A stretch of DNA of 64,000 nt from Leeuwenhoekiella polynyae (GTDB lineage Bacteria > Bacteroidota > Bacteroidia > Flavobacteriales > Flavobacteriaceae), in the NCBI RefSeq assembly GCF_042683665.1, contig NZ_JBHUOO010000003.1. One strand, given 5' to 3'. The notes below the pieces were generated by a model. It saw only the letters and a program-made list of their open reading frames with translations. It did no database searches and was not told the DNA's origin. The position numbers were made by a program, and so were the translations under genes. Positions 7,663 to 16,028 of this stretch are shown here, in pieces; the first letter of the stretch is position 1, and each line of letters begins with the position of its first letter.

Positions 7663-10311
7663 TTGAGCTTAAAGTCTGATTTTGCTATTACCCGGCACCT
7701 CAATTTTATTTTTCCTTGGAGATCGTATCAAGCTAAATTTTTAAAAGAATTTGACACCCATATTAATGATGGTCATCTTCATGTTATTGCTCCTCCAGGC
7801 TCAGGAAAAACAGTTTTAGGACTCGAAATGATTCGTAGAATAAACCGAAGAACACTGGTTTTATGCCCTACGCTTACGATTAGAAATCAGTGGAACGATC
7901 GCTTGCAAAATTGTTTTCTTAAGGATCGAGATGCTGTTTCGTGCTCCTATAATTTAAAAGAACCAGCAACGCTAACTTTTTCTACGTATCAATCGTTGCA
8001 TGCTTTCTTTAAAAATGAAATGAATGCTTCTTCAGAGGCTTTAATCAATTTTTTTAAGGAACAAGACCTTACACATATTGTTCTGGATGAAGCGCATCAT
8101 TTAAAAAATGAATGGTGGGTCCCGCTTTTTGAGCTTAAAAAACTTGAAAACGGTATTTATACGAGTTTAACAGCTACACCTCCGTATGATAGTTCGCCGC
8201 GTGAATTGCGCAATTATTTTGATTTGTGCGGACCGGTAGATGTAGAGATTACAGTACCCGAACTCGTAAAAGAAAATAATCTTTGTCCACATCAGGACTA
8301 TATTCATTTTTCAAAACCCAGCAAGGAGCGTATAAAATACATTCAGGAATACCGGGAACAATTGCATCATTTTGTAACTGCACTTACGCTTGATGAAGCA
8401 TTTATTAAGATTGTAAAGGACCATTCATTTTACGCAAAAACCAATGAGGTTTTGCCTGATATTTATGAAAACCCGGAGCGTTATTCTGCGATTCTCATAT
8501 TTCTAAATGCTTCAGGAATACTGATTCCAAAAGAAAAACTAGAAGTTTTAGGCCTTGATGAAAAAGAGCAAGTGCATATTCCTAATTTTTCATATGAGTG
8601 GGTTGAAATTTTACTGCAGCATTATCTTATAGATCATCGGGAGCACTATCTTGAAGAAGAGCCTGTACTAATAGCTATAGAAAAGAAGCTTCGGCAAGTA
8701 GGAGGTTTAGATCAAAAAAGAGTGAACCTTATTGGGGAGCAGCGTCTTTACAAATCACTTTCACAAAGTACGACCAAGCTCAATAGCATACTCGAGATTA
8801 CAAAAACAGAATCTGAATCTTTAGGTTCTTCACTAAGAGCGGTAATCTTATCAGATTATATTAGAAAAGAATTTTTAGAACTTAAAAAAAGTCAACTTTC
8901 AGATTTAAATAAACTGGGTGTCATCCCAATTTTTCAGCATTTGCGATATAGTGAGATTGCAGAACAAGACCTTGCTGTTTTAACGGGATCACTAATTATT
9001 TTACACAGTTCGGTTATTGAAGTATTAAGGCAAAGAACGGCTGACGGCGATCTTACCTGGGAGCAACTTCCTGATTCACCCTATTTAATTATTAAACCGA
9101 ATTCTGTATCAAAAACAAAATTAATTGGCATTATCACTAGTCTTTTTGAAGATGGTTTTATAAAAATATTAATTGGGACAAAATCATTGCTTGGTGAAGG
9201 TTGGGACTGTCCTGCGATAAACACACTTATTCTGGCTTCTTTTGTAGGCTCTTTTGTGATGTCTAATCAAATGCGGGGGCGAGCGATACGTGTTTCTCCA
9301 AAGTCACCAGACAAGATCGCATCCATCTGGCATTTGGCGTGTTTAGATCCCACGGCAACAAATGGTGGTGCAGATTATGAATTGCTCCAACGTAGGTTTG
9401 AAGCCTTTTGTGGTGTAACCTTAACCGGAAAACCGGTTATTGAAAACGGTAGCGAACGATTGGATCTTGATGTAAATGCTGATCAATTGCCAGAGCTTAA
9501 TGAGCATATGGTACAGGTGGCTAAAAATCGAAAAAATGTAAAACAACGCTGGGATGAAGCTATTGAATCTGGCTCTATTATGGTCAATGAATTAAAGTTG
9601 AATTTCGATGATAATAAGCCGTTTGCAGTAAAGCGAAAAGTAGCCTATAACAGTACTTTGAAATTTGCTTTAGCCGAAATTGTACTCATCCTTACAGTTG
9701 TTCTTCCAGAATTATTTTTGAGCTATTTACGTTTATTAATTGCAAAAGGAATCATTCATTTTATTGTAGCTTTAGCAGCTGCAATGGCTGTTACATTAGT
9801 ACCTAAGCTTTACAGAGCGACAAAACTGTATTTGTATTATGGCAGAATAGATAAAGAAATCGAAGCTATTGCAAAGGTGGTTTTTGATACTATGGTAAGA
9901 TTGAAACATATAAATACAGCTCCTGATCAGATCAAGTTAGTGATCGAAGAGCCCAAAGCGGGAATATTAAACTGTTTTTTAAAAGGTGCTACAGAAAAAG
10001 AAGAGAAGCTTTTTGTGAAGTATTTACAAGAAGTTCTGGCACCTGTAAATAACCCACGGTATATCATCAATCAAACAGACTGGTTAAGAGAAAAATTAGG
10101 CTTTTCAAGCTGCTTTACAATTCCTGAAATTTTTGCACAGCGAAAGAAAGAAGCGTCTGTTTTTCATGAGTTTTGGAAACAGTATTTAGGAACTTCAGAA
10201 TTAATATTCACCAGAAATCTCAAAGGTCGAAAATTACTTCTAAAAGCCCGCTTTAACGAGCTCAAAAAAGATACACACGTTAAGACTAAACAAGCTACTA
10301 TCTGGAAATAA
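7663..10311 (+). CDS. SF2 DEAD/DEAH-box helicase with membrane segments
   Basis: An 882-residue superfamily 2 helicase. Walker A is APPGSGKT (43-50), motif II is DEAHH near 142, motif III is SLTATPP near 170, motif V is GEGWDCP near 510 and motif VI is QMRGRAIR near 535. After the helicase core, residues about 665-725 hold two strongly hydrophobic stretches (EIVLILTVVLPELFLSYL and IIHFIVALAAAMAV), which suggest membrane anchoring. A roughly 160-residue domain of unknown kind follows. The start is a TTG, since a stop lies 5 codons upstream and no ATG comes before Walker A. The last base abuts the stop of hemF. Function is unknown; a DNA-processing or defence role is possible but unproven. Confidence 0.75.
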   Translation: MSLKSDFAITRHLNFIFPWRSYQAKFLKEFDTHINDGHLHVIAPPGSGKTVLGLEMIRRINRRTLVLCPTLTIRNQWNDRLQNCFLKDRDAVSCSYNLKEPATLTFSTYQSLHAFFKNEMNASSEALINFFKEQDLTHIVLDEAHHLKNEWWVPLFELKKLENGIYTSLTATPPYDSSPRELRNYFDLCGPVDVEITVPELVKENNLCPHQDYIHFSKPSKERIKYIQEYREQLHHFVTALTLDEAFIKIVKDHSFYAKTNEVLPDIYENPERYSAILIFLNASGILIPKEKLEVLGLDEKEQVHIPNFSYEWVEILLQHYLIDHREHYLEEEPVLIAIEKKLRQVGGLDQKRVNLIGEQRLYKSLSQSTTKLNSILEITKTESESLGSSLRAVILSDYIRKEFLELKKSQLSDLNKLGVIPIFQHLRYSEIAEQDLAVLTGSLIILHSSVIEVLRQRTADGDLTWEQLPDSPYLIIKPNSVSKTKLIGIITSLFEDGFIKILIGTKSLLGEGWDCPAINTLILASFVGSFVMSNQMRGRAIRVSPKSPDKIASIWHLACLDPTATNGGADYELLQRRFEAFCGVTLTGKPVIENGSERLDLDVNADQLPELNEHMVQVAKNRKNVKQRWDEAIESGSIMVNELKLNFDDNKPFAVKRKVAYNSTLKFALAEIVLILTVVLPELFLSYLRLLIAKGIIHFIVALAAAMAVTLVPKLYRATKLYLYYGRIDKEIEAIAKVVFDTMVRLKHINTAPDQIKLVIEEPKAGILNCFLKGATEKEEKLFVKYLQEVLAPVNNPRYIINQTDWLREKLGFSSCFTIPEIFAQRKKEASVFHEFWKQYLGTSELIFTRNLKGRKLLLKARFNELKKDTHVKTKQATIWK

Positions 10312-11214
10312 TTAAACCCAATCTCTAGGGTTTTCTAACACTTCAACCAGCTTAGCTTCTTCACTCCCGGGCTCCGGGTGATGGTCGTAACGCCACTGCA
10401 CATTGGGTGGTAAACTCATCAAAATACTCTCAATCCTTCCGTTTGTTTTGAGCCCAAAGAGTGTTCCTTTATCGTGAACTAAATTGAATTCTACGTAACG
10501 GCCACGACGCACTTCTTGCCAGTCGCGCTCTTTTTCGCCGTAAGGCAAATCTTTCCGTTTTTCTAAAATAGGAGCATAGGCATCCAGGAAACTATCGCCC
10601 ACTTGCGTTACAAAATTATACCAGTCTTGCATAGAGCGCTCGTCTGTTGCTTTGAGATAATCAAAAAACAAACCGCCTAATCCACGCGCTTCACCACGGT
10701 GACTGTTGTGAAAATACTCGTCACAGCGCATTTTGTATTGTGGGTAGAATTCCGGGTCGTGCGCATCACAGGCTGTTTTACAAGTTTGGTGAAAATGCAC
10801 GGCATCTTCTTCAAATAAATAATACGGGGTCAAATCCTGCCCGCCACCAAACCAGGAATCTACGATGTTTCCTTCTTTATCAAGCATTTCAAAATACCGC
10901 CAGTTAGCATGCACCGTAGGAGCAAATGGATTTTTAGGGTGAATCACCAAACTCAATCCACAGGCAAAAAAATCAACATCGCCTACGTTAAAATAGTTTT
11001 GCATCGCCGGTGCAAGCGGACCGTAAACTTCAGAAATGTTTACGCCACCTTTCTCGATAACCGCACCGTTTTCAAGTACTCGCGTGCGACCGCCCCCTCC
11101 TTCTTTGCGTTGCCACAAATCTTCTTTAAAAGTTGCTTCACCGTCAATAGCTTCAAGCTTTGCGGTGATGGTATTTTGTAATTTTTTTATGTAGTTTACA
11201 AACTGATCTCTCAT
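10312..11214 (-). CDS. hemF: Oxygen-dependent coproporphyrinogen III oxidase
   Basis: Converts coproporphyrinogen III to protoporphyrinogen IX by two oxidative decarboxylations, using O2. The family signature GGGQDLTPYYLFEED is present near residue 122, along with RGRYVEFNLVHDKGT near 235. The length of 300 residues is typical. It is the last gene of the hemA-led operon, 7 bp after the GNAT gene. Its presence indicates aerobic heme synthesis; no hemN is seen in this window. Confidence 0.97.
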   Translation of the reverse strand: MRDQFVNYIKKLQNTITAKLEAIDGEATFKEDLWQRKEGGGGRTRVLENGAVIEKGGVNISEVYGPLAPAMQNYFNVGDVDFFACGLSLVIHPKNPFAPTVHANWRYFEMLDKEGNIVDSWFGGGQDLTPYYLFEEDAVHFHQTCKTACDAHDPEFYPQYKMRCDEYFHNSHRGEARGLGGLFFDYLKATDERSMQDWYNFVTQVGDSFLDAYAPILEKRKDLPYGEKERDWQEVRRGRYVEFNLVHDKGTLFGLKTNGRIESILMSLPPNVQWRYDHHPEPGSEEAKLVEVLENPRDWV

Positions 11215-11221
11215 TTGTATG

Positions 11222-11752
11222 TTACTTTTTTAAGACATAAAGCTCCATATCCTGAGCTTTGCCTCGCAGGGGTTTAAATTCTTTTTCTAAGGTGCTGTGC
11301 CAGATAAAACCAGATCGTTGAGCAACTTCGATACTTTTTTCATTACTGTTATGTGTAATGATTTTATAGTGGTGTATGTTATGATTTACAAAACCATAAT
11401 CTGCTACGAGTTCAACGGCTTCTGAGATCCAGCCACGACCTCTAAAGCGTTTTGCCAGACAATAAGCGATTTCGCCTTCGCCTTTATCCAGATCTATTTC
11501 TTTTAAGATTACCAAACCGACTAATTCAGGGTGAATGCTGGTAAACAAGCCAAAGTAAAACGACTTCTTTTCTTCAGCAAGCTTGATGATTTGTTCAATC
11601 AAAGCTTTAGAAGCTTTAATGGTTTTGGTTTGTTTATAGGTTTCGGGAAAATATTCTTTAAAAGAGTCTTTATTTTCTTTAAAAAGAAAATTCAATGCTT
11701 TAGCATCATCGGTTTCTAAAAGCCTCAGTTCATATTGTGGTTCTTCACTCAT
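11222..11752 (-). CDS. GNAT-family N-acetyltransferase (RimJ/RimL type)
   Basis: A 176-residue acetyltransferase with the acetyl-CoA-binding pattern AKRFRGRGWISEAVE (Q/RxxGxG/A type) near residue 98, followed by the typical HYKIITHNSNEKSIEVAQRSGF end. Members acetylate protein N-termini or small molecules; the substrate cannot be told. It overlaps the EI24 gene by 8 bp inside the heme operon. Confidence 0.88.
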   Translation of the reverse strand: MSEEPQYELRLLETDDAKALNFLFKENKDSFKEYFPETYKQTKTIKASKALIEQIIKLAEEKKSFYFGLFTSIHPELVGLVILKEIDLDKGEGEIAYCLAKRFRGRGWISEAVELVADYGFVNHNIHHYKIITHNSNEKSIEVAQRSGFIWHSTLEKEFKPLRGKAQDMELYVLKK

Positions 11753-12488
11753 TGTTTTGTTGTTCTAAAAGTTCAAGCGTTGTTTTGCTTGCGGCAGTAA
11801 CCGAAATGGGCAAAACCAAAATAATTCCTACAACAGGAATCAATAAAAACAGCATGAAAACAATTCCGTTTCCTATGGCAAATCCGCGATTAGCTTTTAC
11901 AAAGTTAACGCTTTCACGGTACGGAAAATGGCGTTCTAGTGTATAATCCATATTTCCAAAACCGGCATAATATGCCTGAATGAGAAACAGTAAAGCTGTG
12001 GCAATAATACCTACAACGGGAATAAGACTCAACAACAAAAGCGGAATACTTATGAGGAGTTCCCAGGCTAAGTTTCGTAAGTTTATTTTTATCCCGCGAA
12101 CGAGTTGACCGGCATTTGTCGTATCACGATGTTGATGCACTCCAGGATAAAAATGCGCTTCTATTTTCTCTGAAACCGGACTCATAAATGGCGCAGAAAA
12201 AGCCATGATAATGTGTTTGTAAGCAATAAGACCCAGTGCGATAATGATTAGAGCGCCAACTACTGTACTTATAGTTTCTACGGTTTGTGCACCCCATTCC
12301 CATACCCAAAGTTGTGCGATAAAATGGCCAATATTACCTGAAAGCCCATAAGCGGTAATACCAATCACAAGAGCCGTAAAAAAACTAATAGCCATAGGCA
12401 CGGCAAAAAACTTCCATAAACGCAGTTTGCGCATCAGGCTTATAGAATCTTTATAAGCCGAAAGTCCGCTAAAAATAGATTGTATCAT
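11745..12488 (-). CDS. EI24/CysZ-like membrane protein
   Basis: A 247-residue integral membrane protein with about four long hydrophobic segments, at residues ~28-50, 70-95, 140-170 and 205-232. The LIQAYYAGFGNMDYTLERH stretch resembles the EI24/CysZ family, whose E. coli member transports sulfate. Bacteroidota copies are uncharacterised. Its start shares one base with the stop of the DUF6973 gene, so it is part of the heme operon. Confidence 0.8.
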   Translation of the reverse strand: MIQSIFSGLSAYKDSISLMRKLRLWKFFAVPMAISFFTALVIGITAYGLSGNIGHFIAQLWVWEWGAQTVETISTVVGALIIIALGLIAYKHIIMAFSAPFMSPVSEKIEAHFYPGVHQHRDTTNAGQLVRGIKINLRNLAWELLISIPLLLLSLIPVVGIIATALLFLIQAYYAGFGNMDYTLERHFPYRESVNFVKANRGFAIGNGIVFMLFLLIPVVGIILVLPISVTAASKTTLELLEQQNNE

Positions 12489-12976
12489 TATTCTGAAATA
12501 TAAACCAAATTTAACGGATGTTGCTTAGTTTCTCCAGTTTGTGTTATTTGAACAGCTTTCTCTGCTTCGGTTTTCAAAAATGCAATCGTATCTGCTTCGG
12601 TTGTTGTAACCAGTTCTTTCAACTTTTGAATTCCAAAGTTGTTATTCTGCAAATCCATTGCACGATCTAACTCGTTGTTTACAAATAACTCTTCATGCAA
12701 ATCGGTAAATTGTTTTGCCCAGCCTTTAGCTTTTTCTAGATTATGGGTTTTCTGATAAACTGCTTTTCCTAATAAAACCGTCCAAAACGCGTGTCTAAAT
12801 GCATTGGCACGATTGCTTTTATGGTGGGTATCCCCATAAACCTGAGTTGCAACGTGCATCGCTTTTTTTGACGCACGAGCTGTTAAAAATACATAACCGG
12901 GATGCGCAATAAAAAGAGAGGCAAGCTTAAAAAGTTGAGCAAGGCTCATTGATTTTAAACGCGCCCGTATGCTCAT
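12488..12976 (-). CDS. DUF6973-like protein
   Basis: A 162-residue protein with the conserved NRANAFRHAFWTVLLGKA segment near residue 58 and a later DLHEELFVNNELDRAMDLQNN segment. The repeated His/Asn/Glu/Asp residues look like a metal or catalytic centre, and the pattern resembles the DUF6973 family as I recall it. It overlaps hemE by 4 bp and the EI24 gene by 1 bp, so it is firmly inside the heme operon. No function is known. Confidence 0.7.
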   Translation of the reverse strand: MSIRARLKSMSLAQLFKLASLFIAHPGYVFLTARASKKAMHVATQVYGDTHHKSNRANAFRHAFWTVLLGKAVYQKTHNLEKAKGWAKQFTDLHEELFVNNELDRAMDLQNNNFGIQKLKELVTTTEADTIAFLKTEAEKAVQITQTGETKQHPLNLVYISE

Positions 12977-14004
12977 CGTTCTGCTTTATATTCTTTTACC
13001 GCTTCAATAAATGCTCCTGCATTTTCTAACGGAATATTAGGTAAAATACCGTGACCCAGATTTACAATGTATTTGTCTTTACCAAAAGCATCGATCATTT
13101 CGGTCACCATGCGTTTGATTTCCGCCGGAGGCGAAAACAAGCGCGTTGGGTCAAAATTACCCTGAAGTGTGATGTTACCACCACTTAAATAACGAGCGTT
13201 TCGTGGGCTACACGTCCAATCTACACCTAATGCCGAAGCACCACTTTTTGCCATATCGCCTAAGGCAAACCAGCAACCTTTACCAAAAGCAATTACCGGG
13301 ATTTCGTCTTTTAAAGCATCAATTATTTGCTGAATATAGTTCCAGCTGAACTCTTGATAATCAACAGGAGAAAGCATGCCACCCCAACTGTCAAAAACCT
13401 GAACCGCATTAACACCAGCTTTTACTTTTTCCTTTAAATAAAGAATCGTTGTATCTGTGATTTTCTGAAGTAATGCGTGAGCAGCTTCAGGCTGCGTAAA
13501 GCAAAATTCTTTTGCGATATCAAAATTCTTAGAACCTTGACCTTGCACACAATAACATAATATCGTCCACGGGCTACCAGCAAAACCAATCAAAGGAATC
13601 TCGTCGTTGAGTTTCTCTTTAGTCATTTTGATCGCATCCATCACATATCCCAAGGTGTCATGGATATCAGGAACAATTACTTGGTCTAATTGCTTCATCG
13701 AGCGGATAGGATCTGGTAACCACGGCCCAACTCCGGGTTTCATTTCCACATCAATATTCATCGCCTGTGGAATTACCAAAATGTCACTAAACAAAATCGC
13801 AGCATCCATACCATAACGACGGATGGGCTGTACGGTGATCTCACTCGCAAGTTCCGGAGTTTGACAGCGTGTGAAGAAATCGTATTTAGCTTTTATCTCT
13901 TGAAATTCGGGTAAGTAGCGACCCGCCTGACGCATCATCCAAACCGGAGGACGCTCAACCGTTTCTCCTTTTAATGCTCTTAAAAATAAATCGTTTTTGA
14001 TCAT
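12973..14004 (-). CDS. hemE: Uroporphyrinogen decarboxylase
   Basis: Decarboxylates the four acetate side chains of uroporphyrinogen III to give coproporphyrinogen III. The N-terminal signature PPVWMMRQAGRYLPEF (residues 19-34) holds the substrate-binding arginine. The GFAGSPWT motif near 142 and the NLGHGILPN end are also present. The length of 343 residues is normal. It starts 4 bp after the hemD stop and overlaps the DUF6973 gene by 4 bp. Confidence 0.97.
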   Translation of the reverse strand: MIKNDLFLRALKGETVERPPVWMMRQAGRYLPEFQEIKAKYDFFTRCQTPELASEITVQPIRRYGMDAAILFSDILVIPQAMNIDVEMKPGVGPWLPDPIRSMKQLDQVIVPDIHDTLGYVMDAIKMTKEKLNDEIPLIGFAGSPWTILCYCVQGQGSKNFDIAKEFCFTQPEAAHALLQKITDTTILYLKEKVKAGVNAVQVFDSWGGMLSPVDYQEFSWNYIQQIIDALKDEIPVIAFGKGCWFALGDMAKSGASALGVDWTCSPRNARYLSGGNITLQGNFDPTRLFSPPAEIKRMVTEMIDAFGKDKYIVNLGHGILPNIPLENAGAFIEAVKEYKAER

Positions 14005-14008
14005 AATG

Positions 14009-15061
14009 TTAGTTTAATGCTTTTACCGCCCTGGCGATCACACTTTCTACAGTGGTAGCGTTAGCAACGGTAAAATGCTCAGTATGTTTTTGTACTTCGT
14101 TTGCGGTAGTTTGGCCAATGCAAACAGCAAGCGTATTTTTTAATGTATTTACTGAAGTAAAACTTTCTACTCCAGACGGACTAAAAAACAGAACGGCATC
14201 AAATTCTCTGTTGAATGTTTTAGTATTTAATTGAGTCTTATAAGCTATAATCTCTTCAAAACTCACCAGATTTTCAGTCAATTTCTCAGGTAATTCTTTT
14301 CTGCGTATAGCACTGCAAAAAAAAGTAAAATGTTCTTTTTGATAGTTTTTTACAATAAAATCACTCAATTCTGATGCATTTTGAGCGGTTTTAATCACAT
14401 GGAAGCCTTTTTCTTTAAGTAAACCTTCAGTTTTAGAACCTACGCAAAAACAATTTGTTTTTTCTGGAGAAATATGATTTCTCTCTAAAAAAGCATAAAC
14501 CCCATTTTTACTCGTGAAAATCAGATTTTTTAATTCCTCCGGAAGTTTAAAATCTAAGGGTTCAATCTTTATGGCGTCATATTCCACAACTGAAAATCCT
14601 GCTCCAAGAATTAAATTCTTTTGAGAAGGTGTTAGTTTTTTTGTGGAGAGGACTGTTTTTCCCTCACCCCCAGCCCCTCTCCCGACGGAGAGGGGGGCGT
14701 TGTTCTTCTTTTTGTAAATTATGCTATATTCATAAATAGACTCTATTACTTCTTTAGGATTTTTGAATACCGTATCATTTGAAAAACGAAGCACTTTATA
14801 ACCCAATGCTTTCAAATGCAAATCACGTAGTTCATCTTTTTCCTTTTGTTCTGGGAAATTATGATACCCGCCATCAAGTTCAACAACGAGTTCTAATTCA
14901 TAACAAAAAAAATCAACTATATAGTTTTTTAAAGGATGCTGCCTTCTGAATTTTAATCCGTCTATTCTGCGACCACGAAGCAACCCCCAAAGCTCTTTTT
15001 CTGCTTCGGTAAGATCTTGCCTGAGCAAGCGTGCTAACTTTATGTGATTACTTCTTTCCAT
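14009..15061 (-). CDS. hemD: DUF559 nuclease-like domain fused to uroporphyrinogen-III synthase
   Basis: Residues 1-120 are a DUF559 (Vsr-like endonuclease fold) domain with the conserved YIVDFFC and VVELDGGYH motifs carrying the Asp/Glu metal ligands. Residues ~121-134 (APLSVGRGAGGEG) are the translation of a GC-rich inverted repeat. Residues 135-350 are HemD, beginning KTVLSTKKLTPSQK, which closes linear hydroxymethylbilane to uroporphyrinogen III. Between the repeat and HemD there is no in-frame ATG, GTG or TTG, so HemD seems to be made only as this fusion. It lies between hemC (46 bp) and hemE (4 bp). The HemD half is a confident call; whether the DUF559 half is active or cleaved off is unknown. 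Confidence 0.85.
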   Translation of the reverse strand: MERSNHIKLARLLRQDLTEAEKELWGLLRGRRIDGLKFRRQHPLKNYIVDFFCYELELVVELDGGYHNFPEQKEKDELRDLHLKALGYKVLRFSNDTVFKNPKEVIESIYEYSIIYKKKNNAPLSVGRGAGGEGKTVLSTKKLTPSQKNLILGAGFSVVEYDAIKIEPLDFKLPEELKNLIFTSKNGVYAFLERNHISPEKTNCFCVGSKTEGLLKEKGFHVIKTAQNASELSDFIVKNYQKEHFTFFCSAIRRKELPEKLTENLVSFEEIIAYKTQLNTKTFNREFDAVLFFSPSGVESFTSVNTLKNTLAVCIGQTTANEVQKHTEHFTVANATTVESVIARAVKALN

Positions 15062-15103
15062 ATTGCTTCCTTCTCCCTGGGGGAGAAGGATCGAGGATGA
15101 GGG
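14661..15103 (-). mobile_element. DUF559-carrying element with GC-rich inverted ends
   Basis: About 443 bp bounded by inverted ends: CCCTCACCC at 14661-14669 and GGATGAGGG at 15095-15103 on the plus strand. Inside each end is a perfect 9-bp hairpin: CCCCTCTCC/GGAGAGGGG (14674-14695) and CCTTCTCCC/GGGAGAAGG (15069-15089). Both sides are flanked by T5-T6 runs, a possible target duplication. The only gene inside is the DUF559 domain, whose frame runs out through the left repeat into hemD. That it is mobile is an inference from its boundaries and from its position exactly between two heme genes. Confidence 0.5.
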
Positions 15104-15107
15104 TTTT

Positions 15108-16025
15108 TTACAATTCTTTTTTAATCGCTTCCATCAATTCGCGACCTCCATCCTCTAAGATTTTTAGCGCACACAAGGCTCCAAAATTTTCACTTTCAGA
15201 AACGGATATGGTCTCTTCAATCTCTAACTTTTGAGTTCCGTCAAGACTAAAAAGCGCTCCATGAAAATAGATGTGTCCCTCTTTTATTTCAGCATAAGCA
15301 CCTATTGGAGCTGTACAGCCACCTTCTAATTTTCTAAGAAATTCACGTTCTATCCGTGTTGCTAATTCAGCATTCACATCGTTCAGTTGGTTACACGCTT
15401 CTTTACAGAATGTGTCATTTTCCATAACGGCGATAACCATCGCACCTTGCGCCGGTGCGGGGATCATCCAATCAAGAATATCGTGATTTTCAGGCTTTAG
15501 ATTGATGCGTTCTAAACCAGCCTTAGCAAAAATAGCTCCCGCCCATTCGTTATCCGCCACTTTTTGTAGACGGGTATTTACATTTCCGCGTAAATCTACC
15601 ACGTTATGGTGCGGATATTTATTGAGCCATTGCGCTTTTCGCCGCAGACTTCCGGTTGCAATGGTTACCGGTTCATCAAAAGCTGCAGTGCTTTTGTTGT
15701 CTTTAAAAACAAAAATATCTTCTTGAGCAGCACGTGGTAAAACAGCGCCTTGTACAATACCTTTTGGAAGCTGAGTAGGAACGTCTTTCATAGAATGTAC
15801 AGCAATATCAACCGTCCCGTTGATCATTGCGACATCTAGTGTTTTAGTAAAAATACCAGTGATTCCCAATTCGTAAAGTGGCTTATCTAGAATAAGATCT
15901 CCGGTAGATTTTACCGAAACCAATTCGGTTTTATACCCCAGAGCTTGTAATTGATCTTGCACAGTATGTGCCTGCCAAAGCGCTAACTCGCTATCGCGGG
16001 TACCTATGCGTATGGTTTTTGCCAA
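15108..16025 (-). CDS. hemC: Hydroxymethylbilane synthase (porphobilinogen deaminase)
   Basis: Polymerises four porphobilinogens into hydroxymethylbilane on a covalently bound dipyrromethane primer. The cofactor cysteine lies in GGCTAPIGAY near residue 242. The N-terminus IRIGTRDSELALWQA and the active-site region SMKDVPTQLP are typical. The length is 305 residues. Its start lies 3 bp after the hemA stop, and its stop lies 4 bp from the edge of the DUF559 element. Confidence 0.97.
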   Translation of the reverse strand: MAKTIRIGTRDSELALWQAHTVQDQLQALGYKTELVSVKSTGDLILDKPLYELGITGIFTKTLDVAMINGTVDIAVHSMKDVPTQLPKGIVQGAVLPRAAQEDIFVFKDNKSTAAFDEPVTIATGSLRRKAQWLNKYPHHNVVDLRGNVNTRLQKVADNEWAGAIFAKAGLERINLKPENHDILDWMIPAPAQGAMVIAVMENDTFCKEACNQLNDVNAELATRIEREFLRKLEGGCTAPIGAYAEIKEGHIYFHGALFSLDGTQKLEIEETISVSESENFGALCALKILEDGGRELMEAIKKEL

Positions 16026-16028
16026 AGC

